NCBI GenBank assembly: GCA_964541155.1
Contig: CAZIPC010000001.1
Coordinates: forward strand, 620,001-684,000
Source: UBA4416 sp964541155
GTDB lineage: Bacteria > Bacteroidota > Bacteroidia > B-17B0 > Aurantibacillaceae
Direction: 5' to 3'
DNA length: 64,000 nucleotides
Position 1 is the stretch's first letter, and each line of letters starts with the position of its first letter. A model generated the notes under the pieces. It saw only the letters and a list, made by a program, of their open reading frames with translations. It ran no database searches and had not been told where the DNA came from. This document shows positions 55,835 to 64,000 of the stretch, in pieces. Both the position numbers and the translations under genes were made by a program.

Positions 55835-57694
55835 TTATTTTCTATTAATAATAAATTTTTGGGAAGTGAAATGCTTACTATCAATTTTGATTTTAAGCAT
55901 ATAAATACCATTACTATAGTTAGAAACATCTATTTGTAAAATAGGCTCTGTAGTTGTTTTGTAAAAAAGTAATTTTCCAAATTCATCATATAGCTCAATA
56001 AATTTTTCATTCACTAATTCTTTAAAATCAACTATTAGAAGATTATCTGCTGGATTAGGATAGGTAATAAAATTACTTTTTTGAAGTTCAGATATACCAA
56101 CACAGGTATTTACAATAACAAATGTATTTACAGATTTAGAACAACCATTTAAAGTTCCTGTAACCGAATATAATGCAGAGATAGTTGGAGTAATACTAAT
56201 TGATGCATTTGTAGATCCAGTACTCCATGAATAAGTATTTGCTCCGCTTGCTGTTAATGTTGCTGTTTCTCCCAAACAAATAGAATCTGTGGTTGCAATA
56301 ACATTTGGCAATGGTGTTACTGTAATTGTATTTGTAAATGTATTAGTTCCAAAAGAATTTGATGCTGCTAGTGATATTGTATAAGTTCCCGGTGTATTAT
56401 AGGTTGCAATTACATGTTGGTTAGTTGATACATTTGGTAAAGCTCCATTTAAAGTCCAATTCCAGTCGGAAGGTGCGTTTAAAGAGTTATCTGTTAGTGT
56501 AAGAGATTGACCCACACAAATGGTTGAAGTTGAAATTGTAAAGTTAGCAATTGGTGGGTTATTAGTAACCGCATCATTACGAGTATACCAAATTGGAGAT
56601 GTCCAAATTATATTTCCGTCTGCTTGTGTAATTTTTAAATAGTAATAATATGTACTATTATTTGCAATAGTGTGGGTATAAAATACATTTGCTGTATTGG
56701 TCATAGTAGCTAAAATTGAAGGACTTATACCACTACCTGGAATTCCATAATAAATTGCTATAGACGATACATTTTCAATATCAGGATCAACAACATTTAC
56801 ATTAATAATAGGAGTTCCTGTATGGGTTAAACTACTACCCATGGGTTGGTTATAAATAGTAAAATTAACCTTAGCATTCCAATCATCTGAACTATAAAAT
56901 CGCATACGTTTGATAGCATCTAAAATATTTGCTCGAGTTAATGATGTTGCCAACACTACCATACGACCTGCTGTTTGTCTTCCAAAAACAGAATTATGAG
57001 TATCATGATCTAATCCTACACCTAAATGATATCCCTTTTTTAAAGCATCATTAAACCTTGCTATATAATTACTTGTAGATGGGTTAGAGTATGTATTATT
57101 TGAAGATGTTGCTGGTCCGCTTCTAGCGGCCATCCCAATAATAGCATTATCTGCGCTTAAAGAAAATGAGGTTGAGAATAAACTATCATAATCTGTAGTT
57201 TGCGGATGAGCCAAATAGCCAAATGCACCTGGTTTTTCATTTATTTTTTTCCATAAACCTGAGTAATCATTTTTTGCAACATATACATCATAATCATTAT
57301 TATCCCAGCCAATTAAAGAATCATATCCATAAACTAAAACATGGCCACCACCCGAAATAACACCCCATTCCATACCATACATTGCCACAAATGTTCCATC
57401 CACATTTACCGAATCTGCATCTGCTAATCCTCTGTGAAAATGAATTGGAGTTGTCATTCCGGCACTAAAATGATTATGTTCCGAAATACCATAAAAATCA
57501 ATGTGTTGAGAATTTTTCGCATAATTAAAATCTTGCAAAGGTGTAGTCATCATTGATGTAACACTATCTTGATTACCATCAGAATAAGATGTATGGGCAT
57601 GAATATTACCAAAATAATAATTATAAGTTTGCGATTTCAGAGATAAAAAAAATATTAATAGGAATGCGGATAGAATACATGATTGCTTTTTCAT
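55835..57694 (-). CDS. Secreted PHP-domain (CehA/McbA-like) metallohydrolase with PKD and T9SS domains
   Basis: A 619-residue exported protein. Signal peptide (MKKQSCILSAFLLIFFLSL), then a PHP-type phosphoesterase domain (about 25-285): metal ligands in NIHAHTSYSDGNQD (H32, H34), GISEHNHFS, YLAHPQTTDYD and GLDHDTHN. A beta domain, a PKD-like domain (FTISTSTICVGQSLTLTDNS) and one Ig-like repeat similar to those in the gene at 50261 follow, then a type IX sorting domain (FITYPNPADNLLIVDF). It likely hydrolyses a phosphoester or related bond outside the cell; substrate unknown. Confidence 0.85.
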   Translation of the reverse strand: MKKQSCILSAFLLIFFLSLKSQTYNYYFGNIHAHTSYSDGNQDSVTSMMTTPLQDFNYAKNSQHIDFYGISEHNHFSAGMTTPIHFHRGLADADSVNVDGTFVAMYGMEWGVISGGGHVLVYGYDSLIGWDNNDYDVYVAKNDYSGLWKKINEKPGAFGYLAHPQTTDYDSLFSTSFSLSADNAIIGMAARSGPATSSNNTYSNPSTSNYIARFNDALKKGYHLGVGLDHDTHNSVFGRQTAGRMVVLATSLTRANILDAIKRMRFYSSDDWNAKVNFTIYNQPMGSSLTHTGTPIINVNVVDPDIENVSSIAIYYGIPGSGISPSILATMTNTANVFYTHTIANNSTYYYYLKITQADGNIIWTSPIWYTRNDAVTNNPPIANFTISTSTICVGQSLTLTDNSLNAPSDWNWTLNGALPNVSTNQHVIATYNTPGTYTISLAASNSFGTNTFTNTITVTPLPNVIATTDSICLGETATLTASGANTYSWSTGSTNASISITPTISALYSVTGTLNGCSKSVNTFVIVNTCVGISELQKSNFITYPNPADNLLIVDFKELVNEKFIELYDEFGKLLFYKTTTEPILQIDVSNYSNGIYMLKIKIDSKHFTSQKFIINRK

Positions 57695-57891
57695 TAATTT
57701 TTATTTTAATACGTACACTTACAAAAAATTATTTAAAAACGAAGTTAATTAAAAAAACAATAAACATAGAAATGATTACGTTTTAATTAAGTTTAGAAAT
57801 AAAAATCACCTCAAATAAAAATTATTACTCTTTAAATGTTGTAAATTGTAAAAAATATTAAAAAAATTAATTATCTGTAAGCTATATCACC

Positions 57892-59649
57892 ATGAAACTA
57901 TTTTATTTATTATTAGTCATAAGCCTAGGAGCTTTAAACTCTACAATTAAAGCGCAATCATATAATACTATGTGGATTCCAGATACTATATCAGGGACCA
58001 GTTTTAATCTTGCTTTAAAAGATACCTTCAAACAAATTGTAAATACTGGTAATCAAACCATTACTGGTGGCATTAATGGTAATTTCTGGGGGCCAACTCT
58101 ATTTTTTCAAAAAGGAGATTCAGTACATTTTAATGTACATAATTATTTAAACGATTCCACTACTTTACATTGGCATGGAATGCATTTACCAGCAGTAATG
58201 GACGGAGGTCCTCATCAAATAATTCCTCCAGGAACTATTTGGAAACCATACTGGAAAGTAACTAATGATGCTGCTACATATTGGTACCATCCTCATTTAC
58301 ATGAAATGACTATGGATCAAATTACAAAAGGACTTGGTGGTTTAATTATTGTGAGAGATCCTGTAGAAAGGGCATTGGCACTTCCTAGAACATATGGGGT
58401 AGATGATATTCCTTTAGTGTTAACGGATAGAGCCTTTAGTAGCTCTAATCAATTTAATGTAGTTCCATACGGAGATAGTATGATGGTAAATGGAACGCTA
58501 AGAGCAAAATATAATGTACCAGCTCAAATAGTTCGATTCAGGATTTTAAATGGCGCAATCGAAAGAGCTTATAATATTGGATTTAATGATAATCGAAATT
58601 TTTATGTTATTGCAAGTGATGGAGGATTATTAAATGTACCAGTATCAGTTACTCGATATGAATTGCATCCTGGAGAAAGAATAGAAATATTAGTGAGTTT
58701 CAACGGGCAATCTGGGCAATCCTTTGATTTAAAAGCTTATAATTCAACCTTAGCAAATTTTGTAGCAGGGAGTGAAAATTTTCCGAATGGTCCTTTTGCA
58801 AACTATCTAGGTAAAAGAGATTTTACTATGGTTCATTTTAATGTAGTTGCTCAAACAACTTCTCCATTACCCATAACTATTATCCCATCAGCATTAAGAA
58901 CTAACACTTTACTATCTACCTCAAACGCTGTTATTACTAGATCATTAACAATTAGTGATAGTACTGGAGTAACAACACCTACTATTTTAGGACCAAATGC
59001 ATTTATTATTAATCATAAATTATTTAATATAAATCAAATAGACTACAATGTACCTTTAAATAATACTGAAATTTGGCAAATTACTAACTCAGGTATTTTC
59101 ACACATCCATTTCATATTCATGATGTAGAATTTAATATTATTTCTGTAAATGGTTTAGCTCCTACAGCTGCGCAAGCTGGATGGAAAGATGTTGTAGTAA
59201 TACCAGGCTCTACTGGTGCTGGTCCTGGCGTAGCTGGCACTCCTAGTGTAGTGAAATTTATTGCAAAATTTGAAGACTATGCCGATAGTTTACATCCATT
59301 TATGTTTCATTGTCATATTGCTTTACACGAAGATGAAGGAATGATGGGACAATTTATTGTAAAAGAAAATGTACCTACTGGGTTAACACAAATACAAAAA
59401 GAAATTAAAGATTTTAACATTTATCCAAACCCTTCTAATAATCGATTATTTATAAATTTTAATCATCCATCAATGCAAGCCTATTATATAAAAATAAACA
59501 ATACTGTTGGCAAAACAATATATATGTTACCTCGCCCTGATTTAACTAATGGCATAGATATCAGTTATCTATCACCTGGAGTATATTTTATCGAATTAAC
59601 TGATGAGCTAACAAAAACAGTAATCACTAAAAAATTCATTAAACAATAA
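57892..59649 (+). CDS. Secreted multicopper oxidase with T9SS sorting domain
   Basis: A 585-residue three-cupredoxin oxidase of the laccase/bilirubin oxidase/CotA type. Copper ligands: HWHGMH (H93, H95), WYHPHLH (about 132-137), HPFHIHDVEF and FHCHIALHEDEGMMGQF (C474 as type 1 copper ligand). Signal peptide 1-22 and a type IX sorting domain over the last 80 residues (FNIYPNPSNNRLFINF). It oxidises phenolic or metal substrates with oxygen; the Met-containing end (GMM) supplies an axial Met candidate. Followed after 16 bases by a redoxin. Confidence 0.92.
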   Translation: MKLFYLLLVISLGALNSTIKAQSYNTMWIPDTISGTSFNLALKDTFKQIVNTGNQTITGGINGNFWGPTLFFQKGDSVHFNVHNYLNDSTTLHWHGMHLPAVMDGGPHQIIPPGTIWKPYWKVTNDAATYWYHPHLHEMTMDQITKGLGGLIIVRDPVERALALPRTYGVDDIPLVLTDRAFSSSNQFNVVPYGDSMMVNGTLRAKYNVPAQIVRFRILNGAIERAYNIGFNDNRNFYVIASDGGLLNVPVSVTRYELHPGERIEILVSFNGQSGQSFDLKAYNSTLANFVAGSENFPNGPFANYLGKRDFTMVHFNVVAQTTSPLPITIIPSALRTNTLLSTSNAVITRSLTISDSTGVTTPTILGPNAFIINHKLFNINQIDYNVPLNNTEIWQITNSGIFTHPFHIHDVEFNIISVNGLAPTAAQAGWKDVVVIPGSTGAGPGVAGTPSVVKFIAKFEDYADSLHPFMFHCHIALHEDEGMMGQFIVKENVPTGLTQIQKEIKDFNIYPNPSNNRLFINFNHPSMQAYYIKINNTVGKTIYMLPRPDLTNGIDISYLSPGVYFIELTDELTKTVITKKFIKQ

Positions 59650-59665
59650 TCATTATACTCTAGTA

Positions 59666-60286
59666 GTGAAATATAAACATCATAAACTGCTTTGTGCTAT
59701 CTATTCAATAGGTTTTCTTATTTGTATTTTTAGTTTTAAAAACATACAAAAAGAAGAAAATACTATAAACGATTTTAGCTTAAAAAATGTAGATGGCAAA
59801 ATGCTGTCTTTAAAAGATTACCCTAATGCAAAAGGGTTTATTATCGTTTTTACTTGTAATCACTGTCCTTTTGCTAAATTATATCCACAAAGATTAAATG
59901 CAATAAATAAAACCTATAAAAATTTAGGAGTTCCTTTAATTGCCATAAGTTCTACGGATACGATTAGCTATGAAGATGATACTTATTCAAAAATGAGAGA
60001 AAAAGCAATAAATGAACAATTTAATTTTCCTTATTTATTTGATGATATGCAAACAGTAGCTAAAAATTTTAAAGCTCAAAAAACGCCTCATGCCTATGTT
60101 ATATGGAAAATAAACAATAAATGGATTATTAAATATAATGGTGCTATTGACGATAATGGAATGGAACCAAAAAAGGTAACCATAAACTATGTAACCAAAG
60201 CTGTTGAAGAATTACTAAATGGTAAAGATGTCTCAGAAAAAGAAACAAAATCAATAGGCTGTCAAATCTATTTAAGAGACAGGTGA
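59666..60286 (+). CDS. Membrane-anchored thioredoxin/peroxiredoxin-like protein
   Basis: A 206-residue protein starting at GTG (MKYKHHKLLCAIYSIGFLIC), with an N-terminal hydrophobic segment and a thioredoxin-fold domain of the AhpC/TSA-like group: FIIVFTCNHCPFAKLYPQRL with CxxC, IAISSTDT, and AQKTPHAYVI containing the cis-proline. It probably works as a periplasmic reductant. Its place behind the multicopper oxidase suggests a role in copper delivery, as for Sco proteins, or disulfide repair; this is inference. The C-terminus carries an extra Cys (SIGCQIYL). Confidence 0.8.
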   Translation: MKYKHHKLLCAIYSIGFLICIFSFKNIQKEENTINDFSLKNVDGKMLSLKDYPNAKGFIIVFTCNHCPFAKLYPQRLNAINKTYKNLGVPLIAISSTDTISYEDDTYSKMREKAINEQFNFPYLFDDMQTVAKNFKAQKTPHAYVIWKINNKWIIKYNGAIDDNGMEPKKVTINYVTKAVEELLNGKDVSEKETKSIGCQIYLRDR

Positions 60287-60329
60287 TTAAAACACAAAAT
60301 ACTAAAATAAATTGTTACAAAAGGTTTCT

Positions 60330-61724
60330 CTAAAAATTATAATTTAAATCACCATTTAAATAAATAAGATTTAAAACAGTTTTTATAAATTTTAATTTAT
60401 ACTCAGCCAACTTTATTTCCGATTCTAGTAGTTTATTCTCTCTGGAGTTTAATAAAAAAAGAGTGCTCTCTCCATTTAAAAATTTTATTTTTTCTGATTC
60501 TACAAGTAATTTAGAATATTTTACGGAGCGGTCGGCGTTTTGAAGTTGTTCAAGTAAAATATCAACCGTTTTTTTTAAAGTATTAATTTTAAAATTTAAT
60601 TCATTGGTTTTATTTAACAACTCAAGACTGTTATTTTGAGAACTAATTTTAGCTAATTTGTATTCATTTGTTGAATTTCTTAATAATAATGGAAAATTTA
60701 AATTTAAACCAAATTTATAATTGTTGTTGGAGAAGCTTGAATTAACAGGTAATGAATTATTAGATAAAACATTATATTTAATATTTAAATTAGGCTTTAT
60801 CATTTCTTTTTTAAACTTATTATCTATCTCCAATATTTTTTGTAATGAATTATATTTTAATAAAATTGGGTTTGATGGCATATTTTGATAAACTTTTTCT
60901 ATTAAGAAAAATTTAGCTTTATTAAAATATAAATCGAGGCTATCAATAGCCATATAATTATCATTAAACATTGAAAAATTATTGTTTTGCCAATTAAATG
61001 AAGACACTTTATTGATATTTTTTTGATTATCAATTAAAACACTTTGAAAATCTAAAAGTCTTGTTTGATAAAAAACAGCAGCCTCAATCGTATCAATAAA
61101 AGCTTTTTCGCCAATATTTGCAAGAGCTTCTATTCCTATTAGCCTTTGTTTGGCTACTTGCATAAAATAATTATTTAATGCTTGTTGTTTTAAAGTAAAT
61201 AACCAATCAAAATAACATTGCGATGCCTCAAAAAGTAAAGCATTAAGTTGAATTCTTTGCTCAGCATCATAATAATTCAAATATTCTTTTGCCTTTAAAA
61301 CTTCTGCTCTCCTTTTATCAATTAATAAGCCTTGTAAAAGAGCTATTTCAACACCTAAATAAGGTAACCCTTTAGCATTTGTATTATATTCTGGATTTAT
61401 ATAGTTTCCATTTCCGTAATCATACCCGAATTTTAAATACTGTGAAGTAAAAATAGGCTGTTTTACTTCGGTATTTAAAGTTGTAAAGTAATTGTTTCCA
61501 TTAAATTGCTTCTGATCATAACTTCCATTTATAACGGGGTCGTAATTTCCTCTTGCTGCTTTGTATTGAATATCTCCATATTGTTTTTCATTATCTGCTC
61601 GCTTAACCATGGGGTTATTTTTTAACACATTCGTTAAATAAGTATCATAACTCAAAGAAGAAGAATTTTGCGATTTTATTTGAATCCCAATTAATACAAA
61701 TAATAAAAAAATATATCCTTTCAT
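60330..61724 (-). CDS. TolC-like outer-membrane efflux protein
   Basis: A 464-residue protein with signal peptide (MKGYIFLLFVLIGIQIKSQ) and two long helical stretches typical of TolC-family channels (ALLFEASQCYFDWLFTLKQQ and the mirror at about 370-440, SRENKLLESEIKLAEYKLKF). It begins 8 bases after the HlyD fusion gene, so the two form one export system through both membranes. Confidence 0.85.
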   Translation of the reverse strand: MKGYIFLLFVLIGIQIKSQNSSSLSYDTYLTNVLKNNPMVKRADNEKQYGDIQYKAARGNYDPVINGSYDQKQFNGNNYFTTLNTEVKQPIFTSQYLKFGYDYGNGNYINPEYNTNAKGLPYLGVEIALLQGLLIDKRRAEVLKAKEYLNYYDAEQRIQLNALLFEASQCYFDWLFTLKQQALNNYFMQVAKQRLIGIEALANIGEKAFIDTIEAAVFYQTRLLDFQSVLIDNQKNINKVSSFNWQNNNFSMFNDNYMAIDSLDLYFNKAKFFLIEKVYQNMPSNPILLKYNSLQKILEIDNKFKKEMIKPNLNIKYNVLSNNSLPVNSSFSNNNYKFGLNLNFPLLLRNSTNEYKLAKISSQNNSLELLNKTNELNFKINTLKKTVDILLEQLQNADRSVKYSKLLVESEKIKFLNGESTLFLLNSRENKLLESEIKLAEYKLKFIKTVLNLIYLNGDLNYNF

Positions 61725-61732
61725 GATAATAA

Positions 61733-63973
61733 TTATTTTTTATTTGATTTATCTGTATTTGTTTTACTATAAAATTCAGGAGGGAAACCATTAATTTTAC
61801 GCCATAACTCATATATTAAAGGAACATTATTTAGTAATGCAAACCCTTTTACCCCTCCTCCAATCTGTATAGCTTCTGGCCAAGGTTTACCAGTACTTTT
61901 TGCTAATATTCTAAATTTCCCATTCTCCGATAAAGCTCTATCAAATGCAACAATTTTTGCAGAATATGTGCCATAACTTATTCCTGGCCAACCAGAAAAA
62001 ACAAAAGCAGGCCAACCATCAAATTGAATTTGTACAGTTTGTCCTTTCTCAATTAATGGTAAATCTATTGGATTAATGTATAATTCAACTGCTTGTTCAG
62101 TTTGTTTTGGAACAATGCTGCAAAGCGAAGATCCTTCTTTAACAATCTCTCCTATTCCTTGAATAAAAGTACTAGAAATATAACCATCCTGTGGAGAAAG
62201 AACATAATAAAATCCTTTTCGCATACTATAATTAGCCAATTGATTTTGAAGTTTAGTTAAAGATCCTTCTCCTTCATATAAAAGTGATAAGGATGAAAAT
62301 TTTTCTGATTCTGCTTTCAAGAGCTTTTCTTGAAAATCTTGTTGTATTGAATTTAATTCAATCTCAGCATTTAAAAATTCATTTTTTGATATATTAAATT
62401 TATTAATAGCCGACATTTTTTTAGATAATGCATCTTGTAATTTAACTTTTCTATTTTCTAAATCTGTTTTTGAGACAACTCCCTTTATTAACAACTCTTC
62501 ATATCGTTTAAATTGTTCTTCTGCTACTTTATAATTATTAACAGATGCCTGTGATTCAACGCTATCGGAAGAAACTTTAATTTTAAACTGAATTATTTTA
62601 TTTCGTGCTTGTTCCATTTTTAACTTTAATGCTTTATTTAAAGCATCAATTTGTGAATTAACTGCGCCAATTTTATCTTCATAAAATTTTAATGTTGTTT
62701 CTTTTGATTTTATTATTTTTTCGGAACGACTGATTAATTGAGGATCAATATATTCATCTTTTATCTCTGATATAAACGCAATAGTATCATTCTTATTTAC
62801 AAAATCACCCTCTTTTATGTACCATTTTTCAACCCTTCCTGCAATTCTAGTGGTAATATCTTGTGGTTTATTTTGAGGATTTAAAGCAGTTACTTTTCCT
62901 ACTGATTGAATGTTTTGTGTCCAAGGCATCAATAATATTATAAATGCTAAAAAAAACATAACAAGTAATGAATACTTAATTACTTTAGAATATGAGTGAG
63001 AGTAAACAGAACTAACGCTTTTTAAATTATAATTTTTTCCATCAATAAATGAATACTTTTTATTTCCAGAAAATATTCCTTCAATTTTATATAAAGCTAC
63101 AACAATGTCATAACACGTATTTAAACTACTTACTAATTTCTCAACAGAATTTATAACTAAAAAAATAATAATTTCAGAAGCAATAAATTGCCCAATATTT
63201 AATTCTCCTGTTTGAACTAAAAAAGCTCCCAAAAAAAGTAATACACTTATAAATACAACTTTAAAAATGACTATGCCTTTAAATTGAGTTTCAAGAATTA
63301 AAAAATGATTTTTACGAGATTTAAAATAATTATTTAAATGTTCATCTGTATAATCATCTAATTTAATTTGTTTATGATTAATAGCATTTTCCTGAAACCA
63401 ATCAATTATTTTATATTTTTCATTAGAGGTTTGTATATTAGTTTCAATCCCTTTTTTACCATAATAGCTAATAATAAAGTAAAATGCACACCCCAATAAA
63501 ACAGTAAATATTAAAAACCAAGAACTATAAGCTGGGAGTATTAATAAACCAAAAACAATACTTATTACAGAAAATGAAAAATCTAATACTATTTTACTAA
63601 TCCCTTTTTGCAGTATAACAACTTCTGTAAACTTATTTATTTTAGATACAATATCTGAAGAAGGTGCTGCATGACTTAAAAAATAATGTAGCTTAGATGT
63701 TAAACTTGCAAATATTTTTTGATGAAGTGTTTCGTTAAGACGCATTTGCCACAATTTAAAAAAACCAATAAAAATTGTAATAACTATTGTAACACAACTC
63801 AATAGTATTAACGATGCAGAAAATCTGCCAGCCATTATATAAGTAATAATACCCTGAATACCAAATGGGATAGCCAGATACATTACACCTTGCAATAAGG
63901 CAAGAAGATATATTTTATACAAAATACTTCTTTCATTAAATAGCCATTTAAATAATAATGATGATTTTTTCAT
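61733..63973 (-). CDS. ABC exporter membrane domain fused to HlyD-type adaptor, no ATPase domain
   Basis: A 746-residue fusion. Residues about 15-300 look like a type I ABC exporter transmembrane domain: six helices with the long cytoplasmic extensions (KLWQMRLNETLHQKIFASLT near the N-terminus and KIIDWFQENAINHKQIKLDD later). Where an ATPase domain would begin, the chain instead has a helix (LLVMFFLAFIILLMPW, about 334-350) and a HlyD/EmrA adaptor: SVGKVTALNPQNKPQDITTR, a lipoyl half GRVEKWYIKEGDFVNKNDT, a coiled coil of about 150 residues and the second half (VLSPQDGYISSTFIQGIGEI). No Walker A, signature or Walker B motif is present. An ATPase must come from another gene, perhaps just beyond the window edge, 27 bases away. 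Confidence 0.8.
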   Translation of the reverse strand: MKKSSLLFKWLFNERSILYKIYLLALLQGVMYLAIPFGIQGIITYIMAGRFSASLILLSCVTIVITIFIGFFKLWQMRLNETLHQKIFASLTSKLHYFLSHAAPSSDIVSKINKFTEVVILQKGISKIVLDFSFSVISIVFGLLILPAYSSWFLIFTVLLGCAFYFIISYYGKKGIETNIQTSNEKYKIIDWFQENAINHKQIKLDDYTDEHLNNYFKSRKNHFLILETQFKGIVIFKVVFISVLLFLGAFLVQTGELNIGQFIASEIIIFLVINSVEKLVSSLNTCYDIVVALYKIEGIFSGNKKYSFIDGKNYNLKSVSSVYSHSYSKVIKYSLLVMFFLAFIILLMPWTQNIQSVGKVTALNPQNKPQDITTRIAGRVEKWYIKEGDFVNKNDTIAFISEIKDEYIDPQLISRSEKIIKSKETTLKFYEDKIGAVNSQIDALNKALKLKMEQARNKIIQFKIKVSSDSVESQASVNNYKVAEEQFKRYEELLIKGVVSKTDLENRKVKLQDALSKKMSAINKFNISKNEFLNAEIELNSIQQDFQEKLLKAESEKFSSLSLLYEGEGSLTKLQNQLANYSMRKGFYYVLSPQDGYISSTFIQGIGEIVKEGSSLCSIVPKQTEQAVELYINPIDLPLIEKGQTVQIQFDGWPAFVFSGWPGISYGTYSAKIVAFDRALSENGKFRILAKSTGKPWPEAIQIGGGVKGFALLNNVPLIYELWRKINGFPPEFYSKTNTDKSNKK

Positions 63974-64000
63974 AGTACAGTTTTTTTTACAAAAATAGTA

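Noticed and set aside
57589..57786. 65-codon plus-strand frame before the multicopper oxidase
   Set aside because: It largely overlaps the 5' end of the PHP hydrolase gene on the other strand, and its hydrophobic part is the antisense of that gene's signal peptide.

Overview
The window is chromosomal DNA from an AT-rich member of the Bacteroidota, most likely Flavobacteriales or a near relative. The phylum call rests on a complete MoxR/DUF58/Bat operon, five proteins ending in type IX secretion (T9SS) C-terminal sorting domains, promoters of the -33 TTTG / -7 TAnnTTTG type instead of TTGACA/TATAAT, and few visible Shine-Dalgarno sequences. Order and genus are inference. Genes are densely packed. 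Only one gap exceeds 300 bases, and it holds the RNase P RNA gene. No tRNA, rRNA, insertion sequence, prophage or CRISPR array was seen.

Layout. 1-4196 (minus): tightly coupled M23 peptidase, APC permease, lipoprotein and a serine hydrolase cut by the window edge, divergent from alaS (4361-7021). 7148-10398: an ECF sigma factor with a large single-pass membrane protein and a SUMF1-fold protein. 10404-14266: bioF, bioB, a small basic secreted protein and rocD. 14429-22748: eight-gene aerotolerance-type operon (MoxR, DUF58, DUF4381-like protein, BatA-BatE). 22790-26132: proton-translocating transhydrogenase pntAB and a small Cys/Lys-rich secreted protein. 26316-33250: secreted reprolysin-like protease, cold-shock protein, peptide transporter, rimO, a small membrane protein and rnpB. 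33269-40193: metK, a SatD-like protein, rplM-rpsI-rpsB-tsf-pyrH, a tiny lipoprotein missed by ORF length cut-offs, and serC. 40331-46641: outer-membrane barrel, MacB/FtsX-type permease, topB, queA and an RluA-type pseudouridine synthase. 46859-48760: a two-gene ATPase unit. 48810-60286: secreted accessory proteins (PKD protein, 1828-residue propeller/Ig-repeat protein, PHP metallohydrolase, multicopper oxidase) plus a membrane-anchored redoxin. 60330-63973: TolC-like protein and an unusual ABC-membrane-domain/HlyD fusion.

The most promising undescribed items are two. The first is the gene pair at 46859-48760: a DnaA domain-III homologue that has lost the Walker A lysine and the DNA-binding domain, followed by an intact BCS1-like AAA+ ATPase. 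The second is the efflux protein at 61733-63973, in which an ABC exporter membrane domain is joined directly to a HlyD adaptor with no ATPase domain. Other items worth a look are a terminator placed between bioB and bioF, the sigma factor/membrane protein unit, and a 597-base tandem duplication inside the giant repeat protein. All functions come from reading the translated sequence; no database search was run.
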